Shown here: positions 24,851-33,746 of the stretch, one piece after another
Position numbering within the stretch: the stretch's first letter is position 1
Layout: each line of letters begins with the position of its first letter
Origin: Holophagales bacterium
Lineage (GTDB): Bacteria; Acidobacteriota; Thermoanaerobaculia; Multivoradales; JAGPDF01
Assembly (NCBI GenBank): GCA_016699405.1
Contig: CP064972.1
Coordinates: 1,178,001-1,242,000 of the forward strand
Length of the DNA stretch: 64,000 nt
Direction: 5' to 3'
The notes under the pieces: model-generated
What the model was told of the DNA's origin: nothing
Databases searched by the model: none
What the model saw: only the letters and a program-made list of their open reading frames with translations
Made by a program: the position numbers and the translations under genes

Positions 24851-25975
24851 TCAGTCGCGGGCGCGGGCGAAGCGGGCGACCGCCAGCGTGAGGAGCGTCG
24901 CGGCGATGAGCGCGAGCGCGAGCAGTTGGGGTCCGACGTCCGCCGCGCCGACGCCCTTGAGGAAGACGCCACGGACGATCGTCAGGTAGTGGCGCAGCGG
25001 GTTGACCAGCGTCATCCACTGGAAGATCTTCGGCATGCTGGAGACGGGGAACATGAACCCGGAGAGCAGCAGCGTCGGCATGAAGATCAGGAAGGACGAC
25101 AGGAAGGCCTCCTGCTGTGTCGACGAGACGGTCGAGATCAGCAGGCCGAGGCCGAGCGCGCAGAGCAGGAAGAGCAGCGAGGCACCGACGAGCAGCAGGG
25201 GATTGCCACGGAACGGCACCTCGAACCAGAGGAGGGCCACCGTGCTGATGAGGCCCAGGTCGACGAGGCCGATGGCGGCGAAGGGGAGCGTCTTGCCGAG
25301 GATCAGCTCGTGGGCGCGCAGCGGCGAGACCAGCAACTGCTCGAGCGTCCCGATCTCGCGCTCGCGCACCACGGCGAGCGCGGTCATCAACTGGCAGACG
25401 AGCAGCAGCAGGGCGCCGATGACCGCCGGCACGTTGTAATTGCGGCTCTCGAGGTCGGGGTTGTACCAGGCGCGTAGCCGCACGTCGAGCGCCGGCGCGC
25501 GACCGAGCGCGGTGCGGGCGAGGGCGAAGGTCGAGACGATGCGCTCGGCGTAGCCCTTGGCGATCGTCGCGGTATTGGAGTTCGTGCCGTCGAACACCAG
25601 TTGGACGGTGGCGTGCCCGGCGGCGAGGTCGCGGGAGAAGCCGGCGGGGATCACCAGGCCGGCGATCACCCGTCCGTGGTCGAGCGCGTCGACGAGATCG
25701 GCCGGTCGAGACGAGCGCTCGGCGAGGTCGAAGTAGCCGCCGGCGGTGAAGGAGGAGAGCAGCTCCCGGGAAGCCGCGCTGCCGTCCTGGTCGACCAGCA
25801 TCAGGCGGGTGTGGCGGACGTCGGTCGAGACCGCATAACCCATCACCATCAGTTGCAGGATTGGCGCGACGAAGAGCACGCGCGCCATTCGGGGGTCGCG
25901 AAAGACCTGGCGGAGCTCCTTGCGCACCATCTCGAAGGTCCGGCGCAGGGAGAGCGTGAGCGGCGACGCGGTCAT
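24851..25975 (-). CDS. ABC-2 type permease (YbhR/YhhJ-like)
   Basis: A 374-residue inner-membrane permease of the drug-exporter type: one N-terminal helix (VLFVAPILQLMVMGYAVSTD), a large periplasmic domain of about 150 residues, then five helices. The conserved amphipathic segment REREIGTLEQLLVSPLRAHELILGK is broken here only by helix boundaries, and LLLSGFMFPVSSMPKIFQW and NPLRHYLTIVRGVFLKG are YbhR/YhhJ signatures. Last gene of the tetR-led exporter operon; its ATG overlaps the stop of the sister permease gene by four bases. The two permeases probably form a heterodimer. Confidence 0.9.
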   Translation of the reverse strand: MTASPLTLSLRRTFEMVRKELRQVFRDPRMARVLFVAPILQLMVMGYAVSTDVRHTRLMLVDQDGSAASRELLSSFTAGGYFDLAERSSRPADLVDALDHGRVIAGLVIPAGFSRDLAAGHATVQLVFDGTNSNTATIAKGYAERIVSTFALARTALGRAPALDVRLRAWYNPDLESRNYNVPAVIGALLLLVCQLMTALAVVREREIGTLEQLLVSPLRAHELILGKTLPFAAIGLVDLGLISTVALLWFEVPFRGNPLLLVGASLLFLLCALGLGLLISTVSSTQQEAFLSSFLIFMPTLLLSGFMFPVSSMPKIFQWMTLVNPLRHYLTIVRGVFLKGVGAADVGPQLLALALIAATLLTLAVARFARARD

Positions 25976-27093
25976 CCCTCGAGCTCCTTGTGGAAGCTGC
26001 GCACGGCGAGCGTCAGGCCGACGACGGCGAAGAGGACCATGAGGATCGCCTGCGCCGCCAGCACGTCGGGGCCCACCCCCTTGAGGAAGATGCCGCGCGT
26101 CACCACCAGGAAGTAGCGTGCCGGCACCAGCAGCGTGATGAACCGCAACGGCGCCGGCATCGTCTCGATGGCGAACATGAAGCCGGAAAGCAGAAAGGCC
26201 GGCAGGAAGGTGGCGAGCATCGCCACCTGCGTCGCCAGCATCTGCGAGCGGGTGGCTGCGGAGATGAAGAGGCCGAGGCCGAGCGCACCGGTGAGGAAGA
26301 GCAGCGAGAGGCCGCCGAGCAGCCAGACGCTGCCGCGGAAGGGAACGCCGAAGAGCCAGACGCCGAGGGCGCTGCAGACGGTGACGTCGACGAGGCCGAT
26401 GCCGAGGTAGGGGAGCAGCTTGCCGAGCACGACCTCGAGGCGCGAGACCGGTGTGGCCGCGAGCTGCTCCATCGTGCCGCGCTCCCACTCGCGCGCGATG
26501 GTCAGCGAGGTGAGCATCGCGGCGATGATCATCATGATCACCGCCACCAGCCCGGGGACGATCATGTTGCGGCTGGCCAGCTCTTCGTTGAACCAGACGC
26601 GGCTCTCGGCGGTGAGCGGCAGGGCGAGCCGCTCGCCCCGCAGCACCACCCGCTGGCCGAAGGTCCGGGCGACCGCCTCCGAGTAGGCCATGGCGATCGT
26701 CGCCGTGTTCGCGTCGCTGCCGTCGAGCAGGGCCTGGACCTCGGCGACGCGACCGGCGCCGAGCCGAGCGGCGAATCCCGGCGGCACGACCAGCACGACC
26801 TGCGCCGCACCGCGAGCGAAGAGCGCCGGAGCCGCGCTGGCGCTGGCCGGCCGGGCGACCAGGGTGAAGTAGCCGGACGCCAGGAACGCCTCGGTCAGGT
26901 CGCGGCTCTCCGGCGTGCGATCCTGGTCCACCACGGCGAGAGCGATGTCGCGCACGTCCCAGGAGATCGCGTAGCCGAAGAAGACGAGCAGCGCGAGCGG
27001 CAGGGCAAAGGCGAGCAGCAGGCTCCGCCGGTCGCGCGCGAGCTGGCGCGCCTCCTTGCGGGCAATGGCGGCGAGACGGGTGGCGTCGATCAT
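25972..27093 (-). CDS. ABC-2 type permease (YbhS/YhhJ-like)
   Basis: A 373-residue paralogue of the adjacent permease with the same layout: a basic N-terminal IARKEARQLARDRRSLLLA, helix one, a periplasmic domain, then REWERGTMEQLAATPVSRLE and five helices with LLSGFMFAIETMP and VTRGIFLKGVGPDVL. ATG 27093 (MIDATRLAAIARKE) is chosen because an upstream ATG adds residues without homology. It lies 31 bases after the ATPase gene at 27125-28072 and overlaps the next permease gene by four bases. Part of a TolC-dependent exporter; the cargo is unknown. Confidence 0.9.
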   Translation of the reverse strand: MIDATRLAAIARKEARQLARDRRSLLLAFALPLALLVFFGYAISWDVRDIALAVVDQDRTPESRDLTEAFLASGYFTLVARPASASAAPALFARGAAQVVLVVPPGFAARLGAGRVAEVQALLDGSDANTATIAMAYSEAVARTFGQRVVLRGERLALPLTAESRVWFNEELASRNMIVPGLVAVIMMIIAAMLTSLTIAREWERGTMEQLAATPVSRLEVVLGKLLPYLGIGLVDVTVCSALGVWLFGVPFRGSVWLLGGLSLLFLTGALGLGLFISAATRSQMLATQVAMLATFLPAFLLSGFMFAIETMPAPLRFITLLVPARYFLVVTRGIFLKGVGPDVLAAQAILMVLFAVVGLTLAVRSFHKELEG

Positions 27094-27124
27094 CGCCCGA
27101 TCTCGGGAAGTCGAGTGGCCATGC

Positions 27125-28072
27125 TCAATCCTCGCGAGCTCCGCCGGCACCGGCGACGAGCGAGATGAACACGTCTTCGAGCGAGGGCTCGATGGGCTGC
27201 GCGCTCCGCAGCGTCAGGCCGTGTGCGGCGAGCCGGCCGCCGAGCGCACCGAGCGCCGCCTGGGGGTCGCGCACGGTGACGTGGAGGAGCCGCCCGAACA
27301 GACCGGCGCGGACCACCTCGGGCTCCTCCTCGAGCGCCGCGAGCGCACCGACGGCGTCGTCGACCGCCAGCTCGAGGAGCGGCTCCTGGGCGGCCCGGCG
27401 CAGACCCGCCGGGGAGTCGAGCGCGATCAGCCGCCCGCGGTTCATCAGCGCCAGGCGGTGGCAGTACTCGGCTTCCTCCATGTAGTGGGTGCTGACGAAG
27501 ACGGTGGTGCCGCCCTCGGCGAGCGAGTAGATGAGGTCCCAGAAGCGGCGGCGCGAGATCGGGTCGACGCCGGAGGTCGGTTCGTCGAGGAAGAGGATCG
27601 CCGGCTCGTGCAGAACCGCGCAGCCGAGCGCCAGGCGCTGCTTCCAGCCGAGCGAGAGCTCGCCGGTCAGCCGTCCGCGTTCGCCGGCGAGGCCGGCCAT
27701 TCCGAGCACCCACTCGGCCCGCGCGGCACGCCGCTCGTCGGCGACGCCGTAAAGGCCGGAGAAGAAGGCGATGTTCTCCTCGACCGTCAGGTCGCCATAG
27801 AGCGAGAAGAGCTGCGACATGTAGCCGATCGAGCGCTTCACCGCGGCGCGCTCGCGGGCGACGTCGAAGCCGGCCACCGTGGCGCGCCCGGCGCTCGGCG
27901 CGACGAGGCCGGTGAGCATCTTGATCGTCGTCGTCTTGCCGGCGCCGTTCGGTCCGAGAAAGCCGAAGACTTCGCCCTCTCTCACCGTGAAGCTCACGCG
28001 GTCGACGGCGAGGAAGTCGCCGAAGCGCTTCGTCAGCTCGCGCACTTCGACGGCGATCGTCGTGCCGCTCAT
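27125..28072 (-). CDS. ABC exporter ATP-binding protein (second of two in operon)
   Basis: A 315-residue ATPase of the drug-export type. Walker A GPNGAGKTTTIK, Q-loop YMSQLFSLYGDLTVEEN, Walker B ILFLDEPTSGVDP and the H-loop STHYMEEAEYC are intact. The signature is the variant LSLGWKQRL instead of LSGGQ, and the C-terminal domain ends IEPSLEDVFISL. E. coli YbhF fuses two such ATPases in one chain; here they are separate genes with a secreted protein gene between them. This one corresponds to the LxLGWxQ half. Confidence 0.92.
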   Translation of the reverse strand: MSGTTIAVEVRELTKRFGDFLAVDRVSFTVREGEVFGFLGPNGAGKTTTIKMLTGLVAPSAGRATVAGFDVARERAAVKRSIGYMSQLFSLYGDLTVEENIAFFSGLYGVADERRAARAEWVLGMAGLAGERGRLTGELSLGWKQRLALGCAVLHEPAILFLDEPTSGVDPISRRRFWDLIYSLAEGGTTVFVSTHYMEEAEYCHRLALMNRGRLIALDSPAGLRRAAQEPLLELAVDDAVGALAALEEEPEVVRAGLFGRLLHVTVRDPQAALGALGGRLAAHGLTLRSAQPIEPSLEDVFISLVAGAGGARED

Positions 28073-28169
28073 CGTCGTCCTCGCGATCGCGACAGCGTGC
28101 GCCGGGTGCGCGGAGCGGGAAGGTGCGGGAGGGAGTTGGACATCCGCGGCTCGGCTTCCTCTCGAGGGC

Positions 28170-28784
28170 TCAGTGGGCGTGTGCCGGGGCGCCAGCCTCG
28201 GCGTGGCCCGGTCCGCGGTGGACCGCCTCCACCACGCCCGCGACGAAGTGCACGTAGTCGACGTAGGCGGCCACGTACTCGCGTCCCTTGTCGACGCTCT
28301 CGCCGGCGTGCGCGCGGGCCTCGACGACGCGACGGAAGCGCTCGGCGACAGCGGCGCTGGCGTGTTGCCCGATCTTGGCCGCGAGCTCGTCGACCGACCC
28401 GTCGGCGAGCGCGCGATCGGCCATGGCGATCGGTGGCTCGACGGCGCCGGCGGGCTTGAGACCGGTAAACGGCGCTCCCTCGCCGGCGCGATGGACGCGA
28501 ACCACGGTCTCGAAGAACCAGGTGTCGGCGAGCCCGGCGGCGGCGCCACCGGCGGCACGCACGGCGAGGGCGCGGGTGAAGGCGGCGCGGATCTCGGCCT
28601 CGTCGGCCGGCTGCACCCACTTGAGCACCGGCGTCGGGTCGCCTGCCGACAGCGCGGCGCGGGCGTCGACCACGACCGGGCCGTCGAGAGTGTCGCAGTG
28701 GGCTCGCGCCGGCGCGGCGGCGAGCGGGAGAGCGAGAGCAAGAAGCGTCAGGACCTGCGAGGAGCGCAGAGGGCGAGCCACCAT
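28170..28784 (-). CDS. DUF6448-family secreted protein inside the exporter operon
   Basis: A 204-residue exported protein with a clean signal peptide (LLALALPLAAAPARA) cut just before HCDTLDGPVV, the conserved start of this family. Further blocks are VLKWVQPADEAEIRAAF, DTWFFETVVRVHRAGEGAPF and a helical C-terminal half ending in a His-rich tail GHAEAGAPAHAH. The N-terminal HC pair and His tail invite a metal-binding role, but this is inference. It lies between the two ATPase genes of the exporter on the same strand, so it is probably a periplasmic accessory or is regulated with the exporter. Confidence 0.8.
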   Translation of the reverse strand: MVARPLRSSQVLTLLALALPLAAAPARAHCDTLDGPVVVDARAALSAGDPTPVLKWVQPADEAEIRAAFTRALAVRAAGGAAAGLADTWFFETVVRVHRAGEGAPFTGLKPAGAVEPPIAMADRALADGSVDELAAKIGQHASAAVAERFRRVVEARAHAGESVDKGREYVAAYVDYVHFVAGVVEAVHRGPGHAEAGAPAHAH

Positions 28785-28837
28785 GGAAGACCTCGGGAAG
28801 GGAACGAAGCTGCGGGGATGGATTGACGTGGCGAGGT

Positions 28838-29812
28838 TCACGCGAGAGCCTCCGCCTCAGCGATGCGAGCGAGGAAGACGTCCTCGAGCGACGGCTCGAT
28901 CCGGGCGACGTGAGACAGGCCTTCGCCGAGGGAGCGGGCGAGACGCGCCGGCATCTCGGCGGCGGCCTCGTCGCCGACGGTGACATGGAGACGGTCGCCG
29001 AAGACCTGGGCGCGCTCGACTCCCGGCAAGGCCTCGATCGCCGCTCGGGCGGCGCGCGGCCGGCTGAGGCGAAGCTCGAAGAGCGCGCCGGAAAAGCTCG
29101 CCTGGAGAGCGCGCGGCGTGTCGACGGCGAGCAGCCGCCCGCGGTAGAGGAGCGCCAATCGGTCGAAGCGCTCCGCCTCGTCGAGGTAGGCGGTCGAGAC
29201 GACGGCGGTCACCCCGTGACCGACCATCTCGTGGACGATGCGCCAGAGGTCGCGGCGCGACACCGGGTCGACTCCGAAGGTCGGCTCGTCGAGCAGCAGC
29301 ACCCGCGGCTCGTGGACGAGCGCGCAGGACAGGCCGAGCTTCTGCTTCATCCCGCCGGAAAGCGCGCCGGCGAGCCGTTCGCGGAACGGCTCGAGATTGG
29401 AGAAGGCGTAGAGCCGGGCGAGGCGCGCGGCGCGTTCGGCGCGCGGCACGCGGTAGAGGTCGGCGTAGAAGTCGAGGTTCTCTTCGACCGTCAGGTCGGT
29501 GTAGAGCCCGAAGCGCTGCGACATGTAGGCGAGGTGCGGCTTGACGCGCTCGGGTTCGCGGGCAACCGAGATGCCGTCGACGAGTGCGTCGCCTTCGCTC
29601 GGGCGGAGCACGCCGGCGAGCATCCGCAGGGTCGTCGTCTTGCCCGCGCCGTCCGGGCCGACGAGGCCGAAGAGCTCTCCCGGAGCGACGCGGAAATCGA
29701 GCCCGGCGACGGCGGTGCGCGCGCCGAAGCGGCGGGCGAGGCCGCGGACCTCGATCGTCGCGGCGCCGCGGAGACGAGCGGCGGTCGCCGCGTCGGAGCT
29801 GGCTCCGCTCAC
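28838..29812 (-). CDS. ABC exporter ATP-binding protein (first of two in operon)
   Basis: A 324-residue ATPase with Walker A GPDGAGKTTTLR, YMSQRFGLYTDLTVEEN, the signature LSGGMKQKL, Walker B LLLDEPTFGVDP and the C-terminal IEPSLEDVFLA box. It corresponds to the canonical-signature half of YbhF-type double ATPases. The GTG start at 29812 overlaps the hlyD-like stop by four bases. Variation from the other ATPase in the signature motif suggests an asymmetric pair driving the two permeases. Confidence 0.92.
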   Translation of the reverse strand: MSGASSDAATAARLRGAATIEVRGLARRFGARTAVAGLDFRVAPGELFGLVGPDGAGKTTTLRMLAGVLRPSEGDALVDGISVAREPERVKPHLAYMSQRFGLYTDLTVEENLDFYADLYRVPRAERAARLARLYAFSNLEPFRERLAGALSGGMKQKLGLSCALVHEPRVLLLDEPTFGVDPVSRRDLWRIVHEMVGHGVTAVVSTAYLDEAERFDRLALLYRGRLLAVDTPRALQASFSGALFELRLSRPRAARAAIEALPGVERAQVFGDRLHVTVGDEAAAEMPARLARSLGEGLSHVARIEPSLEDVFLARIAEAEALA

Positions 29813-30816
29813 TGCGGAGGCGCCCCCGCGGCGACGTCGAGCGTCACGTCGGCCGGCAGGCCGGGCTTGAGCTCGATCTGGGGATCGCCGGTGATCCGCA
29901 CCTTGACCGCGTAGACCAGTCGCACACGCTCTTCGGCGGTCTGCACGTTCTTCGGGGTGAACTCGGCCTCGCTGGCGATGAAGGAGACCTCGCCGGGGTA
30001 GCGCTTGCCCGGGTAGCTGTCGGAGACGATCGACGCCGGGGCGCCGAGGCGGACGGCACCGAGGCGGTTCTCCGGGACATAGATGCGCACCCAACGGTCG
30101 TCCGGGTTCATCAGGGTGAGCACCGCGGCGCCGGCGCCGACGATCTCGCCGGGCTCGCGGTGGCGGACGGTGACGACGCCGGCGAAGGGCGCGACGAGTC
30201 GGAGGTTGGCGAGCGTCGCGTCGAACGTGGCGAGAGCCGCCTCGGCGGCGGCGAGCTGGGCGCGGGCGGCGTCGACCCGTTCCGGGCGCTGGCCGCGTTC
30301 GAGCAGACGGACCTGCTCGCTCGCCTGATCGCGCTGTGCCTTGGCCAGGTCGAGGGCGAAGGTCGCCTTGTCGAGCGCCTCGCGGCTCACCGCGCGTCCG
30401 GCGAAGAGCGTCGTCGCGCGCTCGCGGTCCCGCTCGGCGTCCGCCACGCGCTCGGTGGCACCGGCGAGGGCGGCACGTGCCTGCGCCACCTCTTCGCGCC
30501 GGAAGCCGGTCGAGAGCTCGGCGAGCTGAGCCTCGGCGGCGGCGACGGACGCGGCCGCCTGGGTGCGTCGGGCTTCCATCTCGGTGGCGTCGAGCCGGGC
30601 GAGCAGCTCACCGGCGGCGGCGCGCTCCCCCTCCTTCTTGGTGATCTCGACGATGCGGCCCGGCGCCTGGAAGCCGAGCTGGGCATCGGTCGCTTCGACG
30701 GTGCCGGAGGCGACGAGGTCCGAGACGGGAGAGCGCGGCTTGAGGACGAAGGTCCAGATCGCGTAGCCGGCGGCGACGAGGACGAGAATCGGCGGGACGA
30801 TGCGCTTCGGGCTCAT
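29809..30816 (-). CDS. HlyD-family periplasmic adaptor (YbhG-like)
   Basis: A 335-residue membrane fusion protein linking the inner-membrane ABC permeases to TolC. One N-terminal helix (IVPPILVLVAAGYAIWTFVL) is followed by a lipoyl half-motif GRIVEITKKEGERAAAGELL, a long alpha-helical hairpin (residues about 80-190, Ala/Glu/Arg-rich coiled coil) and the second lipoyl half VAPFAGVVTVRHREPGEIV. A beta-barrel with AVRLGAPASIVSDSYPGK follows. It overlaps the downstream ATPase start and the upstream tolC stop by four bases each, so the stoichiometry is translationally coupled. Confidence 0.93.
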   Translation of the reverse strand: MSPKRIVPPILVLVAAGYAIWTFVLKPRSPVSDLVASGTVEATDAQLGFQAPGRIVEITKKEGERAAAGELLARLDATEMEARRTQAAASVAAAEAQLAELSTGFRREEVAQARAALAGATERVADAERDRERATTLFAGRAVSREALDKATFALDLAKAQRDQASEQVRLLERGQRPERVDAARAQLAAAEAALATFDATLANLRLVAPFAGVVTVRHREPGEIVGAGAAVLTLMNPDDRWVRIYVPENRLGAVRLGAPASIVSDSYPGKRYPGEVSFIASEAEFTPKNVQTAEERVRLVYAVKVRITGDPQIELKPGLPADVTLDVAAGAPPQ

Positions 30817-32192
30817 TGCGGACTCTCCAGGTTCTCGGCGAGCCAGGCGGGCGAGATCTCGCCCGTGGCGCGAGCGAGCTCGACCCGCGCGACGCGCGCG
30901 GCGCTCGCCGCTTCGGCGAGGGCGGCGCGGGTGCCGGCGAGCTCGGCTTCGGCAGCCAGGTAGTCGACCTGTGTCCCCGAGCCGACCTCGAGGAGCAGCT
31001 TCTGGATGCGAGCGACCTCGACCAGGCGAGCTTCGGCTCGGCCGAGCGCGGCGCTGCGGGCGTCGGCGTCGGCGTAGCCGGCGAGCGCACGATCGACCGC
31101 TTCGCGGACGTCGAGCTCCGCCTGGGCCAGGCGGGCGCGCGCCTCGTCGATCGCCGTGCCGGCGCGAGCCACCCGGCGGTCGGTGGCCCCGCCGTCCCAG
31201 AGCGGCACGCTGAGCGCGAGGCCGACGTTCCATTCGTTGCTGAAGGCGAGGTCGGCGCCGGCGAGCTCCTGCACGGCGCCGGTGGCGCGCAGGTCCGGGA
31301 AATAGGCCGTGCGGGCCAGGGCGCGGGCCGCTTCGGCGGCGGCGAGAGCGGCCCGCGCCTGGGCGACTGCCGGGCTCGCCGCGACCGCTTGGCTCTGCAG
31401 CGTCTCGCGCGCCGAGGTGGGCGCGTCGGGCGTGCGAAGCGGCGCCAAGGCGGCGACCCGGGTGGCCTCCGGAGGCAGGCCGAGAAGCCGGGCGAGGTCC
31501 CGTTCGGCGCTGTCGAGCGCCGTCGCGAGGCGCGCCTCTTCAGCCTCCGCCGAGGCCAGGGCCGCCTCGGCGCGCAGCCGTTCGACCTCGGGAGCGCGGC
31601 CCGCGGCGAGGAGCGTCTCGACGCGCGCGAGCTCGGCGCGTACGGCGCCGACTCTCGTCCGCTGGGCCGCGAGCGTCTCCTGGCGAGAGATGGCCCCCGT
31701 CCAGGCGGTGGCGATGCGAGCGGCCAGGGTCTGCGCGGCGGTGGACAGTGCGGCCGAGCCGGCGTCGAGCTGGGCCGTGGCCTGGCGCAGTCGCTCGCGA
31801 CGGGCACCCGAGTCGAAGAGGGTGTAGCTGAGGTTCAGTGTCGCGCCGACGAGGGTGTCGTCGAAGGCGGGGATCTGGCCGGGTCCGAAGCCGTGGATCG
31901 GTGTGACTGGCATGACGCCGCGGTACTCGGTGCCGCTCAGCAGCAGGCGCGCGACGGGTCCGTGCGCCGCTCGGGCCTCGCCGATCGCCTCTTGCGCGTC
32001 CGCGAGACGGGCACGCGAGACGGCGAGCGTCGGGTGGCTGGCAAGGGCCTGGGTCACCGCGGTCGACAGGCGCAGGGGCTCGGTGGCGTCGGCGGCCTCG
32101 GCGGCCTCGGCGGCGGCGGCGGCGAGCAGCGCCGAGGCCGCCGCGAACGCGACGAGCAATCGCCAGTCGCGGAGGTTCGATCGGGTGCTCAT
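30813..32192 (-). CDS. TolC-family outer-membrane efflux protein
   Basis: A 459-residue outer-membrane channel with a signal peptide (LLVAFAAASALLAAAAAEAAEA) and two repeats of the outer-membrane efflux domain. LRLSTAVTQALASHPTLAVS opens the first; ALSVPLWDGGATDRRVARA and VDYLAAEAELAGTRAALAEA lie in the second. Long helices form the periplasmic barrel. Its ATG at 32192 overlaps the tetR stop by four bases. A dedicated TolC inside the operon makes the exporter self-contained across both membranes. Confidence 0.93.
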   Translation of the reverse strand: MSTRSNLRDWRLLVAFAAASALLAAAAAEAAEAADATEPLRLSTAVTQALASHPTLAVSRARLADAQEAIGEARAAHGPVARLLLSGTEYRGVMPVTPIHGFGPGQIPAFDDTLVGATLNLSYTLFDSGARRERLRQATAQLDAGSAALSTAAQTLAARIATAWTGAISRQETLAAQRTRVGAVRAELARVETLLAAGRAPEVERLRAEAALASAEAEEARLATALDSAERDLARLLGLPPEATRVAALAPLRTPDAPTSARETLQSQAVAASPAVAQARAALAAAEAARALARTAYFPDLRATGAVQELAGADLAFSNEWNVGLALSVPLWDGGATDRRVARAGTAIDEARARLAQAELDVREAVDRALAGYADADARSAALGRAEARLVEVARIQKLLLEVGSGTQVDYLAAEAELAGTRAALAEAASAARVARVELARATGEISPAWLAENLESPQ

Positions 32193-32824
32193 CGCTTGCT
32201 CTCCTCGAGCCGGTGCGTTCCGCTGGTGAGCGCGTTGACGTAGAAGCGGACGAGCTCCTCGACCTCGTCGTCGCCCGGGGCGAGGTCGGGGTTGGCGCGC
32301 GCCTGCATGCCGAGAGCGGCCGGCAGACCGAGAAAGAGGAGCGCATGCCGCGACGGCGCGACGCCGACCGGCGGTTCGAGCTCGGCGAGCACCGTCGTCA
32401 GCTGTCCGAGATAGGCGCGCATCACCCGGGCGAGGCGCTCGATCAGTCGCTGGTCACCGCTGGCGAGCCCTTCGGCCATCAACAAGATCGGCAGGCCTTG
32501 GGTGGCTCGCAGGAGACCGACGTGGTGGCGCACCATGCGCTCGACTCGCTCGGCTGCCGGGAGGGTGCGATCGGCGGCGATCGCCGAGATCGGCCCGAGC
32601 AGACGGCCCTGGAGCGAACCGATCAACCCGAAGAGCAGCTCTTCCTTGTTCGCGAAGTGGCGATAGATCGCCGCCTCGGTGAAGCCGACCCGCTCGGCGA
32701 CCTTCTTGAGCGTGAGGTTGGCGAGCCCGTGCGCCTGGACGAGCTGAAGAGCCTGCTCGAGGATCTCCGTCTGTCGCGGCGTGGGCTCGAGGGCCAAGGG
32801 GGATGGTTGTGAGTTGGTCATCAC
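32189..32824 (-). CDS. TetR/AcrR-family repressor of the exporter operon
   Basis: A 211-residue regulator. The N-terminal helix-turn-helix is RQTEILEQALQLVQAHGLAN, then TLKKVAERVGFTEAAIYRHF and ANKEELLFGLIGSL, all standard TetR features. The C-terminal ligand domain is unclassified. GTG 32824 and ATG 32821 are adjacent in-frame starts; I use the outer one. First gene of the leftward tetR-tolC-hlyD-ABC operon. A 14-bp palindrome overlaps its start region, so autoregulation of the whole operon is likely. The inducer is unknown. Confidence 0.92.
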   Translation of the reverse strand: MMTNSQPSPLALEPTPRQTEILEQALQLVQAHGLANLTLKKVAERVGFTEAAIYRHFANKEELLFGLIGSLQGRLLGPISAIAADRTLPAAERVERMVRHHVGLLRATQGLPILLMAEGLASGDQRLIERLARVMRAYLGQLTTVLAELEPPVGVAPSRHALLFLGLPAALGMQARANPDLAPGDDEVEELVRFYVNALTSGTHRLEESKR

Positions 32825-32863
32825 TTACGTGAGTGAGCATACACTTACCTCTGGGAGAGTCAA
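32822..32863 (-). promoter_or_regulatory. Promoter and palindromic operator of the exporter operon
   Basis: On the minus strand TTGACT (32863-32858) and TATGCT (32841-32836) are separated by 16 bases, a good housekeeping promoter. CACTTACGTGAGTG (32822-32835) is a palindrome with one mismatched pair immediately downstream of the -10, overlapping the expected transcription start. A further CACTTAC half-site sits at 32842-32848 within the spacer. This is where a TetR-type repressor would block initiation. Confidence 0.7.
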
Positions 32864-32978
32864 GCCCGCGGCCAGAGGATTCGGCGGCGGGAGAGGACGG
32901 GAGGAACGCAGAGCCCCTCCGGAGCGATATCCTTCACGGAGAAGCTGGTCGATCCCGATCCTTTTTCGGAGGAATCAC

Positions 32979-33515
32979 ATGCCCAATCGCTTTCCGCACG
33001 AGGCCGTGCTGCGCGACGGCCGGCGGGTCGTCCTGCGGCCCTTCAAGCAGGGCGACACGCAGGCCCTTTACGAGTTCTTCATGCGCTTGCCGGACGACCT
33101 GCGGCGTTTCGCCTGGGACCGCATCGACGATCGTTCGTTGATCGACACCTGGGGCAAGCACCTCGACTACGGGAAGGTCTTCCCGCTGCTGGCGCTCGAC
33201 GGCAAGCGCGTCGTGGCCGATGCCACCTTGCATCGGCGCTCGCACGGACCGCTGCGCCTCGGTGGTCGCGTCAAGTGGCTGATCGATCCGGAGTACCGCG
33301 GCCAGGGGCTCGGCACGTTGCTGATCAACCACTTCATCGACACGGCGCGGGGCAACGGGTTGAAGCATCTCAACTGCATGCTCATCTCCGACCTCGAGGC
33401 CGACGCGGTGAAGGTCCTCGCCGAGCTCGGCTTCAGCGAGCACCGTCTCGCCGGTTACGGCACCGACCCCGACGGCAACCCGCACGACATGAGCCACATG
33501 GTGCTGGCGCTCTGA
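32979..33515 (+). CDS. GNAT family N-acetyltransferase
   Basis: A 178-residue acetyltransferase of unknown substrate. VLRDGRRVVLRPFKQGDTQAL opens the fold, and VKWLIDPEYRGQGLGTLLIN contains the acetyl-CoA loop R-G-Q-G-L-G. The C-terminal part ends in EADAVKVLAELGFSEHRL. The start ATG at 32979 follows a GGAGG at 32968-32972. It resembles the acetyltransferase modules seen in PatZ/Pat-like proteins, but no CoA-binding or ligase domain is attached. Divergent from the exporter operon, with 114 bases of non-coding DNA beyond the tetR promoter. Confidence 0.85.
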   Translation: MPNRFPHEAVLRDGRRVVLRPFKQGDTQALYEFFMRLPDDLRRFAWDRIDDRSLIDTWGKHLDYGKVFPLLALDGKRVVADATLHRRSHGPLRLGGRVKWLIDPEYRGQGLGTLLINHFIDTARGNGLKHLNCMLISDLEADAVKVLAELGFSEHRLAGYGTDPDGNPHDMSHMVLAL

Positions 33516-33539
33516 CGCGGGCGAGCGTCCGCGCTTGAC

Positions 33540-33563
33540 GACGGCCGCCTTCGGGCGGCCGTC
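33540..33563. terminator. Strong hairpin with TTCG loop
   Basis: GACGGCCGCC (33540-33549) pairs perfectly with GGCGGCCGTC (33554-33563) around a TTCG tetraloop closed by C-G. It lies 25 bases after the acetyltransferase stop. There is no T-run, but the stem is unusually stable and well placed as a terminator. Confidence 0.65.
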
Positions 33564-33746
33564 GGCGTCTGAGGCGGGGTGACTCGGGGAACAAGCAGGA
33601 ACCCGGGGGCGGCGCGGGAATGCGCGCGGCGATGCCGTGGGGCGATCTTCGCGGCGAGTGTCCATAGCGCCTGCGACGGGCCTCTCGTAAGCTCTCGGAG
33701 CGGCTTCTCTTTTCGACCTTTCGGCCGCTCGGACGAAGGAGACCTC

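Noticed and set aside
27125..28072. Non-functional ATPase because the signature is LSLGWKQ rather than LSGGQ
   Set aside because: This variant is usual in one half of YbhF-type ATPases and all other motifs are intact.
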